64,000 bases of DNA from Mesostigma viride (GCA_009746045.1 RPFO01000359.1:101451-165450); one strand, 5' to 3'; positions 1 through 40,032 are shown, counted from the stretch's first letter. Made by a program: numbers and translations. The notes: generated by a model from the sequence alone, not told the origin.

Positions 1-458
1 AATTCAGCAAGCGCTGCGGAACTTAGATACTAAAATTTCGTTTTACAGAAGCGGGGTGTGTCAGGTGGCAGGGCTGCGCACATGCTCTCGTCATTTTAAA
101 TTATAACATGACTCCGTTGGGAGATCATGTAGCACATATTCCCTTGCTGGATGGATTAATTAATTAATCAAACTCGTGCTCCCGTGGGGAGTCACGGAGC
201 ACCGGACTCAGTGCGTTTAAACATCAAGGGGTGGGTGTACACGGCTCGTTTACAAGTTTACAAGTCAGCCTGCACAGTCGTATGATATGAGCAACGCTGA
301 AAGCGGCGCGGCGCGATTGCAAAACCTTGTGTCAGAGAACAGAATAACAACTGTTCATCTCATGGGAATCAGCCGGTCATACAATCCGATACTCTAGACG
401 AGTAGTGTACTTTCTGACGCCGCAACAACGCGGTGGTTATCATGGAACCATCGCTGTA
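1..458. other. Left flank, no gene seen
   Basis: I see no convincing coding region, RNA gene or repeat array here. A stretch near 371-410 resembles 7521-7560 in the same orientation (the shared core reads ACAATCCGAT), so related sequence lies on both outer sides of the inverted-repeat-bounded region that follows. Confidence 0.4.
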
Positions 459-479
459 AGGCACGACTCACATGAGGCG

Positions 480-660
480 GTGAACTCTTTGTGCACTCTT
501 TTGTGAACTGGGCCGACCGGGGCCGAGCCGCTAATTTTGGGTCCCGAGGAGTTCACGAGTTCATAGGACGAGTTCACAATCTCCCCGAAGTCCGAAGTTG
601 TGAACTCCCCGTGAACTCCCCGTGAACTCCTCGTGAACTCTTTGTGAACTTGTGGTGGAC
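480..660. repeat. Left cluster of GTGAACTC motifs
   Basis: At least six copies of GTGAACTC or GAGTTCAC occur here, several spaced 10-11 bases apart, as in the run CCCCGTGAACTCCTCGTGAA. The matching cluster near 7155-7300 is mostly in the opposite orientation. Confidence 0.6.
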
Positions 661-708
661 AGCGTGCGTTGGCGCGAAGCAAGCCCATGAAAATGCCAGA
701 CGTGCAAC

Positions 709-2080
709 ATGCGCGGGAAGGTGGCAGGTGCTCGGGAGTCGCCAGCCATGAGGGACACCGACCAGCTTTTTCAGGAATGGCTACAACGGGTTACCCTCGC
801 GAAAGGTGACCCGAAGCCTGCTATTAGCGACGACATTAACCCAAATGCTCCGAGCCCCACGGCTGTAGAAGAGCAGAGCATTGCACGCGAAGGGCACAGC
901 GCCGCACTCGATCTGGTTGCGGCTTTGGTGATCTTTGGAGATGCTGGCAATCTTGAGGACGATAGTTGGCGCAGTAATAAATGTCGGTCTTCTTGTGCGG
1001 CATTGCATACTCTTTGGAGATGACAAGGCGAGCTCGCCTAAGCCGAAGGCAAAGCAAAATATGAGCGACAAAGCAAACGTGAAACTCACAACGCCCTGAT
1101 GACAATATGGATGGCGGCAATTGGTGTTGATGGCCACATACACACTGGTTCATATCCATCATCGTGCACGACTCGAAAACGCGGATAACATAACGGCAGG
1201 CTCGAGCTACCTTGGTCCGGATTCTCCAGATCTCTGGCCTAGCTGCGCTGTTGTCTCATTGACATACACACTGATGCGCCCGGCAATAGCATGGGCGGTC
1301 CGTCTGCATGAACAATCTTTCGTTGCTGGCCGCCCCACGCTTCACGTTCTAGGCACACTGGTTGGTAAGAAAGGTCAACTTGTAAGGTCCGTTGAGTCCG
1401 ATCTCTTTTCTTTCAGGGGCATGCTCTTTTTGTGTGTGCGATCATGATGGCCACTATGGAACGTGATTCATAAGATATTGCTTCAAATTTGCTGTGCGAT
1501 AACACTTCCTTGACTACTTGTAGTAATCACTTTTATTGCTCATTGAAATAATTTTGGACATTTATCTGCTGGCCCCAGGCAATTGTCATGCTTGTTGTCT
1601 CACTCACTTGATGACAATGTAAAGACTATCACTAAAGCAACTAGCACAGGCCAGAAATATGGAGATCCCGGACCATGCTGTTGATATCTCGAGCCTGCTG
1701 TTGACTCATCCGTGTTAGTCGAGTCATTCACAACGATGGAAACAAATGGAGGTGGAAATGTGCAGCCTTGTAAGTTACAACTATGGCTGGCTAACATTCA
1801 GAGCGGGATCTACACGGTTTGCGACGGCACCACTCCTTTTGAACTGCAATAACCCTAAATGGAATTAATATGTTCGCACATTGCATAGTTGCATGCCTCC
1901 CTTTATAATTGCAACGCGCCCGACATTAGTCATGATTAAAGAATTACGCGTGCACAAAGTTATTGTTAAGCAGCCACAATACGTCCAACATTATGTGTCA
2001 CTCAATGAGCAACCAATTCAAGACATTGCACATGTCCAAGTGAGGTCTTAACAACCACAGTACCCCCAGTGCGTGTGACT
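709..2080. other. Low-coding interval inside the TIR-bounded region
   Basis: Only short ORFs of about 100 codons on opposite strands occur, and none resembles a family I know. Two diverged copies of a 35-base motif containing TGGTCCGG and TCTGGCC lie at about 1213-1249 and, inverted, at 1637-1672. A third copy is at 11341-11398. Confidence 0.4.
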
Positions 2081-2280
2081 ACTAGCTCAAGGAGCTCACG
2101 TAATTGACCACTATGAACATGTGTAGCATCATACGGTAAGCTAATGGAATTTCCATTATTATAATTCTGAAATGTTGACTCACATTTGCTAAATGAAGTA
2201 AGGAGTTCAGTTCTAAAACAAACTCTTGCTTATGCCCACTCTGATATGGGAAACCAGATGCCCATCCATGAAAAGAAAGT

Positions 2281-2389
2281 GTGTGTGTGTGAGTGAGTGA
2301 GTGAGTGAGTGAGTGAGTGAGTGAGTGAGTGAGTGAGTGAGTGAGTGAGTGAGTGAGTGAGTGAGTGAGTGAGTGAGTGAGTGAGTGGG
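2281..2389. repeat. (GTGA)n microsatellite
   Basis: A short GT run leads into about 24 units of GTGA, which then change by one base into GTGG units. Confidence 0.95.
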
Positions 2390-5345
2390 TGGGTGGGTGG
2401 GTGGGTGAGTGGGTGGGTGGGTGGGTGGGTGGGTGGGTGGGTGGGTGGGTGGGTGGGTGGGTGGGTGGGTGGGTGGGTGGGTGGGTGGGTGGGTGGGTGG
2501 GTGGGTGGGTGGGTGGGTGGGTGGGTGGGTGGGTGGGTGGGTGGGTGGGTGGGTGGGTGGGTGGGTGGGTGGGTGGGTGGGTGGGTGGGTGGGTGGGTGG
2601 GTGGGTGGGTGGGTGGGTGGGTGGGTGGGTGGGTGGGTGGGTGGGTGGGTGGGTGGGTGGGTGGGTGGGTGGGTGGGTGGTGGGTGGGTGGGTGGGTGGG
2701 TGGGTGGGTGGGTGGGTGGGTGGGTGGGTGGGTGGGTGGGTGGGTGGGTGGGTGGGTGGGTGGGTGGGTGGGTGGGTGGGTGGGTGGGTGGGTGGGTGGG
2801 TGGGTGGGTGGGTGGGTGGGTGGGTGGGTGGGTGGGTGGGTGGGTGGGTGGGTGGGTGGGTGGGTGGGTGGGTGGGTGGGTGGGTGGGTGGGTGGTGGGT
2901 GGGTGGGTGGGTGGGTGGGTGGGTGGGTGGGTGGGTGGGTGGGTGGGTGGGTGGTGTGGGGGTGGGTGGGTGGGTGGGTGGGTGGGTGGGTGGGTGGGTG
3001 GGTGGGTGGTGGGTGGGTGGGTGGGTGGGTGGTGGGTGGGTGGGTGGGTGGGTGGGTGGGTGGGTGGGTGGGTGGGTGGGTGGGTGGGTGGGTGGGTGGG
3101 TGGGTGGGTGGGTGGTGGGTGGGTGGGTGGGTGGGTGGGTGGGTGGGTGGGTGGGTGGGTGGGTGGGTGGGTGGGTGGGTGGTGGGTGGGTGGGTGGGTG
3201 GGTGGGTGGGTGGGTGGGTGGGTGGGTGGGTGGGTGGGTGGGTGGGTGGGTGGGTGGGTGGGTGGGTGGGTGGGTGGGTGGGTGGGTGGGTGGGTGGTGG
3301 TGGTGGGTGGGTGGGTGGGTGGTGGGTGGGTGGTGGGGGTGGGTGGGTGGGTGGGTGGGTGGGTGGGTGGGTGGGTGGGTGGGTGGGTGGGTGGGTGGGT
3401 GGGTGGGTGGGTGGGTGGGTGGGTGGGTGGTGGGTGGGTGGGTGGGTGGGTGGGTGGGTGGGTGGGTGGGTGGTGGGTGGGTGGGTGGGTGGGTGGGTGG
3501 GTGGGTGGGTGGGTGGGTGGGTGGGTGGGTGGGTGGGTGGGTGGGTGGGTGGGTGGGTGGGTGGGTGGGTGGGTGGGTGGGTGGGTGGTGGGTGGGTGGG
3601 TGGGTGGGTGGGTGGTGGGTGGGTGGGTGGGTGGGTGGGTGGGTGGGTGGGTGGGTGGGTGGGTGGGTGGGTGGGTGGGTGGTGGGTGGGTGGGTGGGTG
3701 GGTGGGTGGGTGGGTGGGTGGGTGGGTGGTGGGTGGGTGGGTGGGTGGGTGGGTGGTGGGTGGGTGGGTGGGTGGGTGGTGGGTGGGTGGGTGGGTGGGT
3801 GGGTGGGTGGGTGGGTGGGTGGGTGGGTGGGTGGGTGGGTGGGTGGGTGGGTGGGTGGGTGGGTGGGTGGGTGGGTGGGTGGGTGGGTGGGTGGGTGGGT
3901 GGGTGGGTGGGTGGGTGGGTGGGTGGGTGGGTGGGTGGGTGGGTGGGTGGGTGGGTGGTGGGTGGTGGGTGGGTGGGTGGGTGGGTGGGTGGGTGGTGGG
4001 TGGGTGGGTGGGTGGGTGGGTGGGTGGGTGGGTGGGTGGTGGGTGGGTGGGTGGGTGGGTGGGTGGGTGGGTGGGTGGGTGGGTGGGTGGGTGGGTGGGT
4101 GGGTGGGTGGGTGGGTGGGTGGGTGGGTGGGTGGGTGGGTGGGTGGGTGGGTGGGTGGGTGGGTGGGTGGGTGGGTGGGTGGGTGGGTGGGTGGGTGGGT
4201 GGGTGGGTGGTGGGTGGGTGGGTGGGTGGGTGGTGGGTGGGTGGGTGGGTGGGTGGGTGGGTGGGTGGGTGGGTGGGTGGGTGGGTGGGTGGGTGGGTGG
4301 GTGGGTGGGTGGGTGGGTGGGTGGGTGGGTGGGTGGGTGGGTGGGTGGGTGGGTGGTGGTGGGTGGGTGGGTGGGTGGGTGGGTGGGGGGTGGGTGGGTG
4401 GGTGGGTGGGTGGGTGGGTGGTGGGTGGGTGGGTGGGTGGGTGGGTGGGTGGTGGTGGGTGGGTGGGTGGGTGGGTGGGTGGGTGGGTGGTGGGTGGGTG
4501 GGTGGGTGGGTGGGTGGGTGGGTGGTGGGTGGGTGGGTGGGTGGGTGGGTGGGTGGGTGGGTGGGTGGGTGGGTGGGTGGGTGGGTGGGTGGGTGGGTGG
4601 GTGGGTGGGTGGGTGGGTGGTGGGGTGGGTGGGTGGGTGGGTGGTGGGTGGGTGGGTGGGTGGGTGGGTGGGTGGGTGGGTGGGTGGTGGGTGGGTGGGT
4701 GGGTGGGTGGGTGGGTGGTGGGTGGGTGGGTGGGTGGGTGGGTGGGTGGTGGGTGGGTGGGTGGGTGGGTGGGTGGGTGGGTGGGTGGGTGGGTGGGTGG
4801 GTGGGTGGGTGGGTGGGTGGGTGGGTGGGTGGGTGGGTGGGTGGGTGGGTGGGTGGGTGGGTGGGTGGTGGGTGGGTGGGTGGGTGGGTGGGTGGGTGGG
4901 TGGGTGGGTGGGTGGGTGGGTGGGTGGGTGGGTGGGTGGGTGGGTGGTGGTGGGTGGGTGGGTGGGTGGGTGGGTGGGTGGGTGGGTGGGTGGGTGGGTG
5001 GGTGGGTGGGTGGTGGGTGGGTGGTGGGTGGGTGGGTGGTGGGTGGGTGGGTGGGTGGTGGGTGGGTGGGTGGGTGGGTGGGTGGGGGGGGTGGGTGGGT
5101 GGGTGGGTGGGTGGGTGGGTGGGTGGGTGGGTGGGTGGGTGGGTGGGTGGGTGGGTGGGTGGGTGGGTGGGTGGTGGGTGGGTGGGTGGGTGGGTGGGTG
5201 GTGGGTGGGTGGGTGGGTGGGTGGGTGGGTGGGTGGGTGGGTGGGTGGGTGGGTGGGTGGGTGGGTGGGTGGGTGGGTGGGTGGGTGGGTGGGTGGGTGG
5301 GTGGGTGGGTGGTGGGTGGGTGGGTGGGTGGGTGGGTGGGTGGGT
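2390..5345. repeat. (TGGG)n microsatellite, about 2.95 kb
   Basis: This is about 700 units of GGGT/TGGG with scattered single-base losses (GTGGTGGG) and a few longer G runs near 2955, 4385 and 5085. The plus strand is almost continuously G3-N-G3, so it can form intramolecular G-quadruplexes. Long ORFs exist in all frames only because the repeat lacks stop codons. They should not be annotated as genes. Confidence 0.95.
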
Positions 5346-5364
5346 GAGTGAGTGAGTGAGTGAG

Positions 5365-5440
<76 letters not shown>

Positions 5441-5840
5441 TGAGTGAGTGAGTGAGTGAGTGAGTGAGTGAGTGAGTGAGTGAGTGAGTGAGTGAGTGAG
5501 TGAGTGAGTGAGTGAGTGAGTGAGTGAGTGAGTGAGTGAGTGAGTGAGTGAGTGAGTGAGTGAGTGAGTGAGTGAGTGAGTGAGTGAGTGAGTGAGTGAG
5601 TGAGTGAGTGAGTGAGTGAGTGAGTGAGTGAGTGAGTGAGTGAGTGAGTGAGTGAGTGAGTGAGTGAGTGAGTGAGTGAGTGAGTGAGTGAGTGAGTGAG
5701 TGAGTGAGTGAGTGAGTGAGTGAGTGAGTGAGTGAGTGAGTGAGTGAGTGAGTGAGTGAGTGAGTGAGTGAGTGAGTGAGTGAGTGAGTGAGTGAGTGAG
5801 TGAGTGAGTGAGTGAGTGAGTGAGTGAGTGAGTGAGTGAA
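5346..5840. repeat. (TGAG)n and (TGCG)n microsatellite
   Basis: A short TGAG run is followed by about 19 TGCG units (5366-5441) and then about 100 TGAG units. Each block differs from its neighbour by one base per unit. Confidence 0.95.
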
Positions 5841-5850
5841 CTTGTGCGTG

Positions 5851-6111
<261 letters not shown>

Positions 6112-6126
6112 CTAGATGTGCATGTA

Positions 6127-6410
6127 CGTATGCGTGTGCGTGTGCGTGTGCGTGTGCGTGTGCGTGTGCGTGTGCGTGTGCGTGTGCGTGTGCGTGTGCG
6201 TGTGCGTGTGCGTGTGCGTGTGCGTGTGCGTGTGCGTGTGCGTGTGCGTGTGCGTGTGCGTGTGCGTGTGCGTGTGCGTGTGCGTGTGCGTGTGCGTGTG
6301 CGTGTGCGTGTGCGTGTGCGTGTGCGTGTGCGTGTGCGTGTGCGTGTGCGTGTGCGTGTGCGTGTGCGTGTGCGTGTGCGTGTGCGTGTGCGTGTGCGTG
6401 TGCGTGTGCA
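6127..6410. repeat. (TGTGCG)n hexanucleotide array
   Basis: About 47 near-perfect units of GTGCGT end in a degenerate CATGCCCACATGCC stretch. Confidence 0.95.
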
Positions 6411-6913
6411 TGCCCACATGCCACACGTGCACATGCACGTATGGGTGGGCAGGGCATTGCGTTTGGAGCGACGACGTATACACAGTCCAGGTTACCATAG
6501 GCGTCCAACCGGAACCTACGCTTGCTGTTTGCTGTTGAAAGCATCTTCAAGGTCTCGTAGAATGCCAGGGCGTTCCCCATTTTTGGACCACGTGTTTGAG
6601 GCGATGCCATATGCACGCTCCAAGGTACCATAGTCGCAGCTATGAGAAAGCCACTCTAATGCACCAATGAGCATTTGCTCGGGTCTTACCACGTCCAACC
6701 GGAGCCCGCGCCCGCCATTGTCTGGAGATTCGGCTCGCTGATCGGGCCGATTTTCTCCAGTAAATAACCGAACGCCTCCAGCGAGATATGGCATGTTTTG
6801 TGCATGTGACGGCGGGCGGCTCTGGGGTCGTCCCCAGCCAATAAACAAACCGGCTTTGAAACAATATCGACAGAGAAGCACTGGCACCAACACCTGGAAA
6901 AACTTGCAAAGAA

Positions 6914-6949
6914 AGCTACCTGTCTGCGTTCGAACGCAGACAGGTAGCT
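6914..6949. repeat. Perfect 36-bp palindrome
   Basis: The left arm AGCTACCTGTCTGCGTTC is followed without spacer by its exact reverse complement. It lies near the right end of the TIR-bounded region in otherwise non-coding sequence, and could extrude as a cruciform or form a long RNA hairpin. Confidence 0.9.
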
Positions 6950-7154
6950 GGAAAAGCGACATGCACGACAGGTCACCGGCGCGTTTTCATCATATTTCTG
7001 CAGCACTGTATCAAATTAGTGGTGCAGAAGTTAGTGGTTTACAGCTGGACAAGAAGTGCATGTTATTAGCCAGCATGCAAGGATGCATCATGCACTTGCT
7101 TGACGTTTGCGCCCTTTCCCGCGAAATCTGGGCTGTCTTCCCGCGCCTCCGCCA

Positions 7155-7300
7155 GTTCACAAACGAGTTCACTGGCGAGCAGTTCACTACGTCGTTGCGA
7201 CCCATGTGAGTGCGTGAACTCGAAGTGAAGGGCCGGTGAAGCGCCGGTGGCGACCCGGCCGTCGACCCAGTTCACAAAGAGTTCACCGACGGAGTTCACC
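7155..7300. repeat. Right cluster of GTGAACTC motifs
   Basis: Several AGTTCAC/GAGTTCAC copies, mainly inverted relative to the left cluster, precede the right 20-bp inverted repeat at 7303-7322. Confidence 0.6.
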
Positions 7301-7322
7301 GAGCCTCATGTGAGTCGTGCCT

Positions 7323-8190
7323 AAAAGGCCTTAAGCCGTAACCTCTGGACGTCTGTCACCTGGTCTGGACATGCGATGGCGTTTCTTTCAAGAACGCTTT
7401 TCGTGACTTTTTTGTCCAGCTGGTTGTCCAGTTTATCTAACTGCACTGAAGTAAACGATCGGCAGACTTGTCAGTCCCCGCAACGTGGCCGCATAAATTT
7501 CTAAGATCTCCCAAGTACTTTGCCGGCCACACAATCCGATGCGGTGGACGAAACGTGTAGTTTATGCGCTAGCTAGAGTACAAGAAGCTGTTGTAACGTC
7601 CGTAACCACTAAGCGCAGCCATAGGGGTACTTTTAATGAACTTTGGAAGGGTTGACGGAAACAATACCCGCGTGAGAAGTAGCCCAACTTGTCTGAAGCC
7701 TGAAAGATCGTGGAAAGCGCATGCCGAACGACGGTTGTGCCCTGCGAATTGACAGGATCGCTTGACTTAATGCTGAAATTCTGAACGCTGAAGCGCCTGG
7801 AGGACCTTCTTCAGATTATGCAAATCTGAACTTGACTGTCCATAAAATTCCACCTTTTACTTGGTGACATTGATGAACAGGACCGCGAACTTGTGCCGTT
7901 TGTCGAGGTGGAAGCTGGCCAGGCCTCCAGGCTCCAGCACGCTGCAGAAAACGAACACGTTGCGAAACGAGACAGGGGCTTCCCGCCAGCCGCATTGCAC
8001 ACGTTGGCCTGAGTCGCTGAATTGTGTAAGACGCAGAAGTACGACGACATCATCCATAAGAAGGCGTCGGCATTTCACTGCCCGCTCAACCCAATCCGCC
8101 CACCACTCGACGCCAAGGCAGCAAAGGCGAGGCATTGCCCAAGTCGCCAGCGTTTCCAAGCCCCTTGTAACTTTCCACGCACTGGCGGCT
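7323..8190. other. Upstream region of the TPR gene
   Basis: No independent gene is supported. The reading frame of the TPR gene stays open back to 7861, with an in-frame ATG at 7873, so an N-terminal extension of 106 residues is formally possible. That stretch is compositionally unlike the gene body and is probably 5' leader. Confidence 0.4.
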
Positions 8191-10284
8191 ATGGGCACTG
8201 GCTCTTCCACCCCGCTGCGATCCCCGAGGAGGCGACGCTCCGAACCCAACGAGGTGCTGCCGCTGCATTCAAAGTCCGATTCCCCAAAGGATATGCGCAA
8301 GGAATTCGAGGCGAGCTTCCGGACAAACTGGCTGTACCCAGAAAGCAGCGAAATGACGACGTCTTCATTTGAGCGGGCAATTCCTGAGTGCCATCGAGAA
8401 ATTGCGTCAGAAGTCGACGAGCTCCCAGGGGCACCAGCCGACCAGGCATCCATGGCGGGACTGGCTCGCGAGGTAGTGAGGCCCGACTGGGCGTCTCCAG
8501 CCAAACTATCCGGCTTTCTGGATGACGCCAAGGCGGCTGTTGCCGCCACCATGGTGGGCCTGCTCGAGATGCTCGAGGCCAGCGTGCGTGCCGGCCGTTC
8601 CACGCTCTCCTTCCATGACCTGCCGCACCTGGTCGATTGCCGTGAAGCCATCGCGCAGTGCACGGACGACATCCGGCACTGCGCCTCCCTGCTGCACTCG
8701 CTGGGCATTCACCTCCAATTCTCGGGCATCGACTCGGCGTCCGACACCCCCTGCCCCGCCGCGCCGGAGGTCGAGCTCATCCACCTCACGGTGCTCCGCA
8801 TTCGGGAGGCGTCCCCTGGCGCGGAGCTCGAGGTCGCCGAGACCGTGCTCGTTCTCGCCCAGCTATGCCACTCCCAGGGACGCTTCAGGGAGGCGGTCTC
8901 CTACTTCCAACGGCTGGCACGCATCGTGTGCAGCCACCTGGGCCACGACCACCCATCTCTCGCCGCCGCCCTCAACTTTCTGGCCGAATCCCAGGCGCGC
9001 GCGGGCCGGCTGAGCGAGGCCGAGTTCAGTTGCAAACGGGCGTGGGCTATCGCGGCAGCGGCGCTTGGGGTGGACCACACGCACACACAAGGGTACCGCC
9101 GCAACCTGTCGGCCGTGCGCATGATGCGGGTGCAGCAGGAGAGCCAGGTGCGCGGCATGGGAGATCGCCGCAAGATGCCCGCCTCATCGACCTCCACTTC
9201 GCAATTGGCGTACACCGCCGGCCGCCCACCTGTGTCGCCACCCAAGCCGCAGCTGCTGACGTCATCGTCGCCACCCAAGCCGCAGCTGCTGACTTCGTCC
9301 TCGCCACGGATGTCTGCGCTGGCGCCACCTCAGGCCGGATGGAACACGTCGCCCACCGCTGCGAGTGCTGCCCGGCTGTCGCCGTCATCCAGCATGCCCT
9401 CCCCCGCGTCGCTCATGACACCTGGCATGTCGACCCGCCACGAGCTCGCCCAGCGGCGGCACAGCGGCACCGTGGCAGGGCCACCCTGCGATGCCCCCAA
9501 CACCGCGGATCATGAGGCATTGCGCCGCCTGAGCCACCACCGCCAGAGTGTGCCCTGCGAGGAGATCCAGCCGGTGGCTGCATCGGCGGTCTCCGTGCAA
9601 ACGTGGGCACCCCCCCCGCCACCCCCCCTGGGCAGGCAGCGGCGCGTGGACGTGCGTGTGGTGACGTCATCCTCGTCCGAGGAAATGGGCAACCGGGGCA
9701 CTGGCTGGTTCGGCATCCAGCCCCCCGCGACACCTGGCAACTCCCCCTTGGCCTCCAACGACAAACGCGGTCCGTTCTCTATGAGGGCGGACCCACCAAG
9801 AACCCCTGTGCCGTCCTCGCTGGGGGTGGCTCCATCAACCGGCATGCGGACATCATCGTCGCCGGCCGAGTTGACGTCATGCGCGTCATCCTCGTCATCC
9901 CCCCGGTCTGCCCCCGATTCAACCCAAGTCGACGGAGCTGGCACCATGCCCGCGGTGTCACTCGAAGTCACCCTGGCAGCCACAGCGGCCGCAGCAGGGC
10001 CGGCATCCCCATCGACCACCGCAGACACTGCTGGAACTGTCCTCCAAGCGGCATATCAGGCGCTTTCGGGCCTCAAGCGGCGGCGGCGGTTGTCATCGAG
10101 CTCATCGACACGCTACCACCACCACGGCCATCAGCGGTTCTCCGACATGGAGTCTATTCACGAGACGTCGGAGGAGGACGAGGGCGAGGAGGGGTCGAGC
10201 TCGGGGGGCTCCAGCTTGGGGTACAGTGGTCCAGCGTCGCCTTCGTCGTCCATGGGCAGCCCCTTGTCATCATCAACGGCTTGA
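8191..10284 (+). CDS. TPR (kinesin-light-chain-like) protein with Ser/Pro-rich tail
   Basis: This is an uninterrupted 697-codon ORF with no visible intron. I chose the ATG at 8191 because it begins MGTGSST: Gly at position 2 and Ser at position 6 fit the N-myristoylation pattern, and the coding-like composition starts here. Residues about 190-315 form two or three tetratricopeptide helix pairs of the kinesin-light-chain type, with motifs such as EVAETVLVLAQLCHSQGRFR and HPSLAAALNFLAESQARAGR. From about residue 325 the protein is disordered, rich in Ser, Pro and Ala, with two direct copies of PPKPQLLTSSSP, a Pro run and an acidic patch EEDEGEEG near the C terminus. TPR domains bind partner proteins. 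The cargo or complex cannot be read from the sequence. If myristoylated, it would be a membrane-associated scaffold. Confidence 0.7.
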   Translation: MGTGSSTPLRSPRRRRSEPNEVLPLHSKSDSPKDMRKEFEASFRTNWLYPESSEMTTSSFERAIPECHREIASEVDELPGAPADQASMAGLAREVVRPDWASPAKLSGFLDDAKAAVAATMVGLLEMLEASVRAGRSTLSFHDLPHLVDCREAIAQCTDDIRHCASLLHSLGIHLQFSGIDSASDTPCPAAPEVELIHLTVLRIREASPGAELEVAETVLVLAQLCHSQGRFREAVSYFQRLARIVCSHLGHDHPSLAAALNFLAESQARAGRLSEAEFSCKRAWAIAAAALGVDHTHTQGYRRNLSAVRMMRVQQESQVRGMGDRRKMPASSTSTSQLAYTAGRPPVSPPKPQLLTSSSPPKPQLLTSSSPRMSALAPPQAGWNTSPTAASAARLSPSSSMPSPASLMTPGMSTRHELAQRRHSGTVAGPPCDAPNTADHEALRRLSHHRQSVPCEEIQPVAASAVSVQTWAPPPPPPLGRQRRVDVRVVTSSSSEEMGNRGTGWFGIQPPATPGNSPLASNDKRGPFSMRADPPRTPVPSSLGVAPSTGMRTSSSPAELTSCASSSSSPRSAPDSTQVDGAGTMPAVSLEVTLAATAAAAGPASPSTTADTAGTVLQAAYQALSGLKRRRRLSSSSSTRYHHHGHQRFSDMESIHETSEEDEGEEGSSSGGSSLGYSGPASPSSSMGSPLSSSTA

Positions 10285-12535
10285 GGAGGCGGGGACCCTC
10301 TTTGTTGTTAGTCTTGTTATTGACTTGCGTGAGTCTTGTGCTGATCGAGACCAGCGGGTACAACAACAGGTTCCAAGTGTCATGGAAGAGCCATGGGCTG
10401 TGCCCACGTTTCAAATTTGTATACTGAGAGTTGCCCGGCGAGCATGGCACGCCCGGTGGGATGGCGTGTGATGACTCGACTGGCTTCGGGTGTGTTTATT
10501 TTTTATTCTGGCGCTAGCTGGTGAATGCTGGGTGCTGGTTTGTTTGTCTTGATGGCGGTTTCCAACTCCAATGGACGTCTGATTGGAGAGACCACCATGG
10601 TTGGCGGATGGTGCAACCTCAAAGTGCGGATTCGGCGTTTGACCCCCGTTCGCTATGTGGCATCCAGACTGTGTTCATGCTGTCTCGAGAGCATGCATGG
10701 GGAGGTTATGTATTATAGCTGCAGCCTGTGAGATCAGCGCTGGTGTACAACAACGAACAGCGAGCGACATTTACTCCAAGCTGTCCAATATAGATAGGAT
10801 CAAGTGCCTGCCCAGGGATGGGTATCACACTATGGTGCTCGTGCCACAGAGGCTAGACACCAGTAACGTTCAGCCACCAAGTCGGTGTGGCAAATTCTAG
10901 TGCATGGGCAAATTGCCCATTCTATTAATCATTCTTTTACTTGGCCGCCACCTGGCTACAACTATTAATCTATGGATTTCATGTCACTTGAATATAGTAG
11001 CACGGATTTTGAATTCTGTGCCTATATCGTATTATTTTCCCCGGCCGGTCATTGGCGCGAACCAAGTTGTAAATATTTTTAACAATACAAAGATGTGATC
11101 AAAGTTTCGAAGAATTTCATGTGCTTTCTCACAATATTGAACTTGACAATTCATATTAAACGTATAAAATCTCATAAGAGCAGATGCTGAAGTTACCACA
11201 CTCTATATTCTCCAGATTTTCTTGCATGCGATGGTTAATTGTCTCATTGATGTCTCCTTACAAAACTGCAGCATGCGCGAGCTAGCCTGTATGACGCCTT
11301 TAAGAAGCCAGCGTCAAGGGCAATATACCAAGGAGGTAACCAGCGCAGGCCAGATATCGGGAGGATCCGGACCATATATTTCTGGCCTGCGCTTGTTGTC
11401 TCCAATTGATATATGCACATGGCCTGCACTTGCACTGGTCACTAGTTAGCTAGCTTGTAATAAGGTCGGCCTTTCTCCCGGCCCATCCATCCCCACCTTT
11501 CCTTTGCATTGACAGCAAGCTATGGCTTCCACCCACGTGACAGGATCGATTCAATGTCTACACTAGCTTCAGATAGGGTTGCATGGCGTTGATGTATTGC
11601 TGCATGGCCCAGCCACTTGTATGGCGGCCTTCGCAGCGCCGTGTATGGCTCAGCATACCACCAGCTAGCTTTAGTTAGTTCAGCCTATGCACCAGCATGT
11701 CTATACCCGCACACTTCAGTCTACAGATGATCATCATGCCAGAGAATTCCCCCGTCATGTCACCCTCGCATATTTCAGCATTAGTGCACCCACAGAGATG
11801 CTATAGACTATCCTAGCTCGTTGAGTAGTTTCGATTGCAGCTGTGGCTGGCCTCCGGGCATGAGGGAAGACGGGTCTCTCTGCCCCCTTCCCAGTGTGCA
11901 ACATTAATTAACATATATTAATTAATTAATTAATTAATTAATTAATTAATTAATTAATTAATTAATTAATTAATTAATTAATTAATTAATTAATTAATTA
12001 ATTAATTAATTAGTAACAGCGTTAAGTGAGCATAAGTCCTCAGTACAGTGTGCAACATACAGGGATGAAAAGCACTTTAACTCTGCATGTATTTTTGTGC
12101 TCCGCGACTCCCCAACGGGCCGGAGAGCGTGTTTAATTAATTAATTTGAGAACTTATATCAAGAGAACTTACATAGTTGTGCTCCATGTGATGTAGTCAC
12201 ATTATTGAATTGAATTGATTTCACTGGTAATGACATACTCAATCACACAGGTGACCAGTTAATGTGACCAGTGTATGGCCATGTCCCAAGACCACATAGA
12301 TCTGTCCGCATCTCATAGAATGTAGGTCACATTGAGAAGCGCATCGGTACACTTGGTTCATCTGGCCCACACTTGATTGATAACTATAACCATGATGCCC
12401 AGAAGCATAATCACCACATGCCCCTTCTCAGGGATATGTGCTACATGTACTCCCAACGGAGTTATGTTCCTAATTAATTAATTAATTATTAATCACCACA
12501 TGCCCGTGCTGGCTGCACATGTCCGATTACAGCCT
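10285..12535. other. Intergenic region between TPR gene and nucleoporin gene 3' end
   Basis: The first part is probably 3' UTR of the TPR gene. TGTAA, the usual green-algal poly(A) signal, occurs near 11069 and 11455, but which one is used is unknown. An imperfect hairpin with arms of about 16 bases (AGCGCAGGCCAGA) spans 11343-11393. No further gene is seen. Confidence 0.4.
11917..12012. repeat. (TTAA)n microsatellite
   Basis: About 24 units of ATTA/TTAA. Short runs of the same unit recur near 160, 12135, 12470 and 40550. Confidence 0.95.

Positions 12536-40032
<27,497 letters not shown>

Noticed and set aside
2390-5345. Telomere
   Set aside because: TGGG is not a known telomere unit, no TTTAGGG/TTAGGG-type repeats are present, and the array is internal with unique DNA on both sides.
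8658-9515. 285-codon ORF in another frame of the TPR gene
   Set aside because: Arg/Ala/Gly-rich shadow frame; the TPR signature is only in the called frame.
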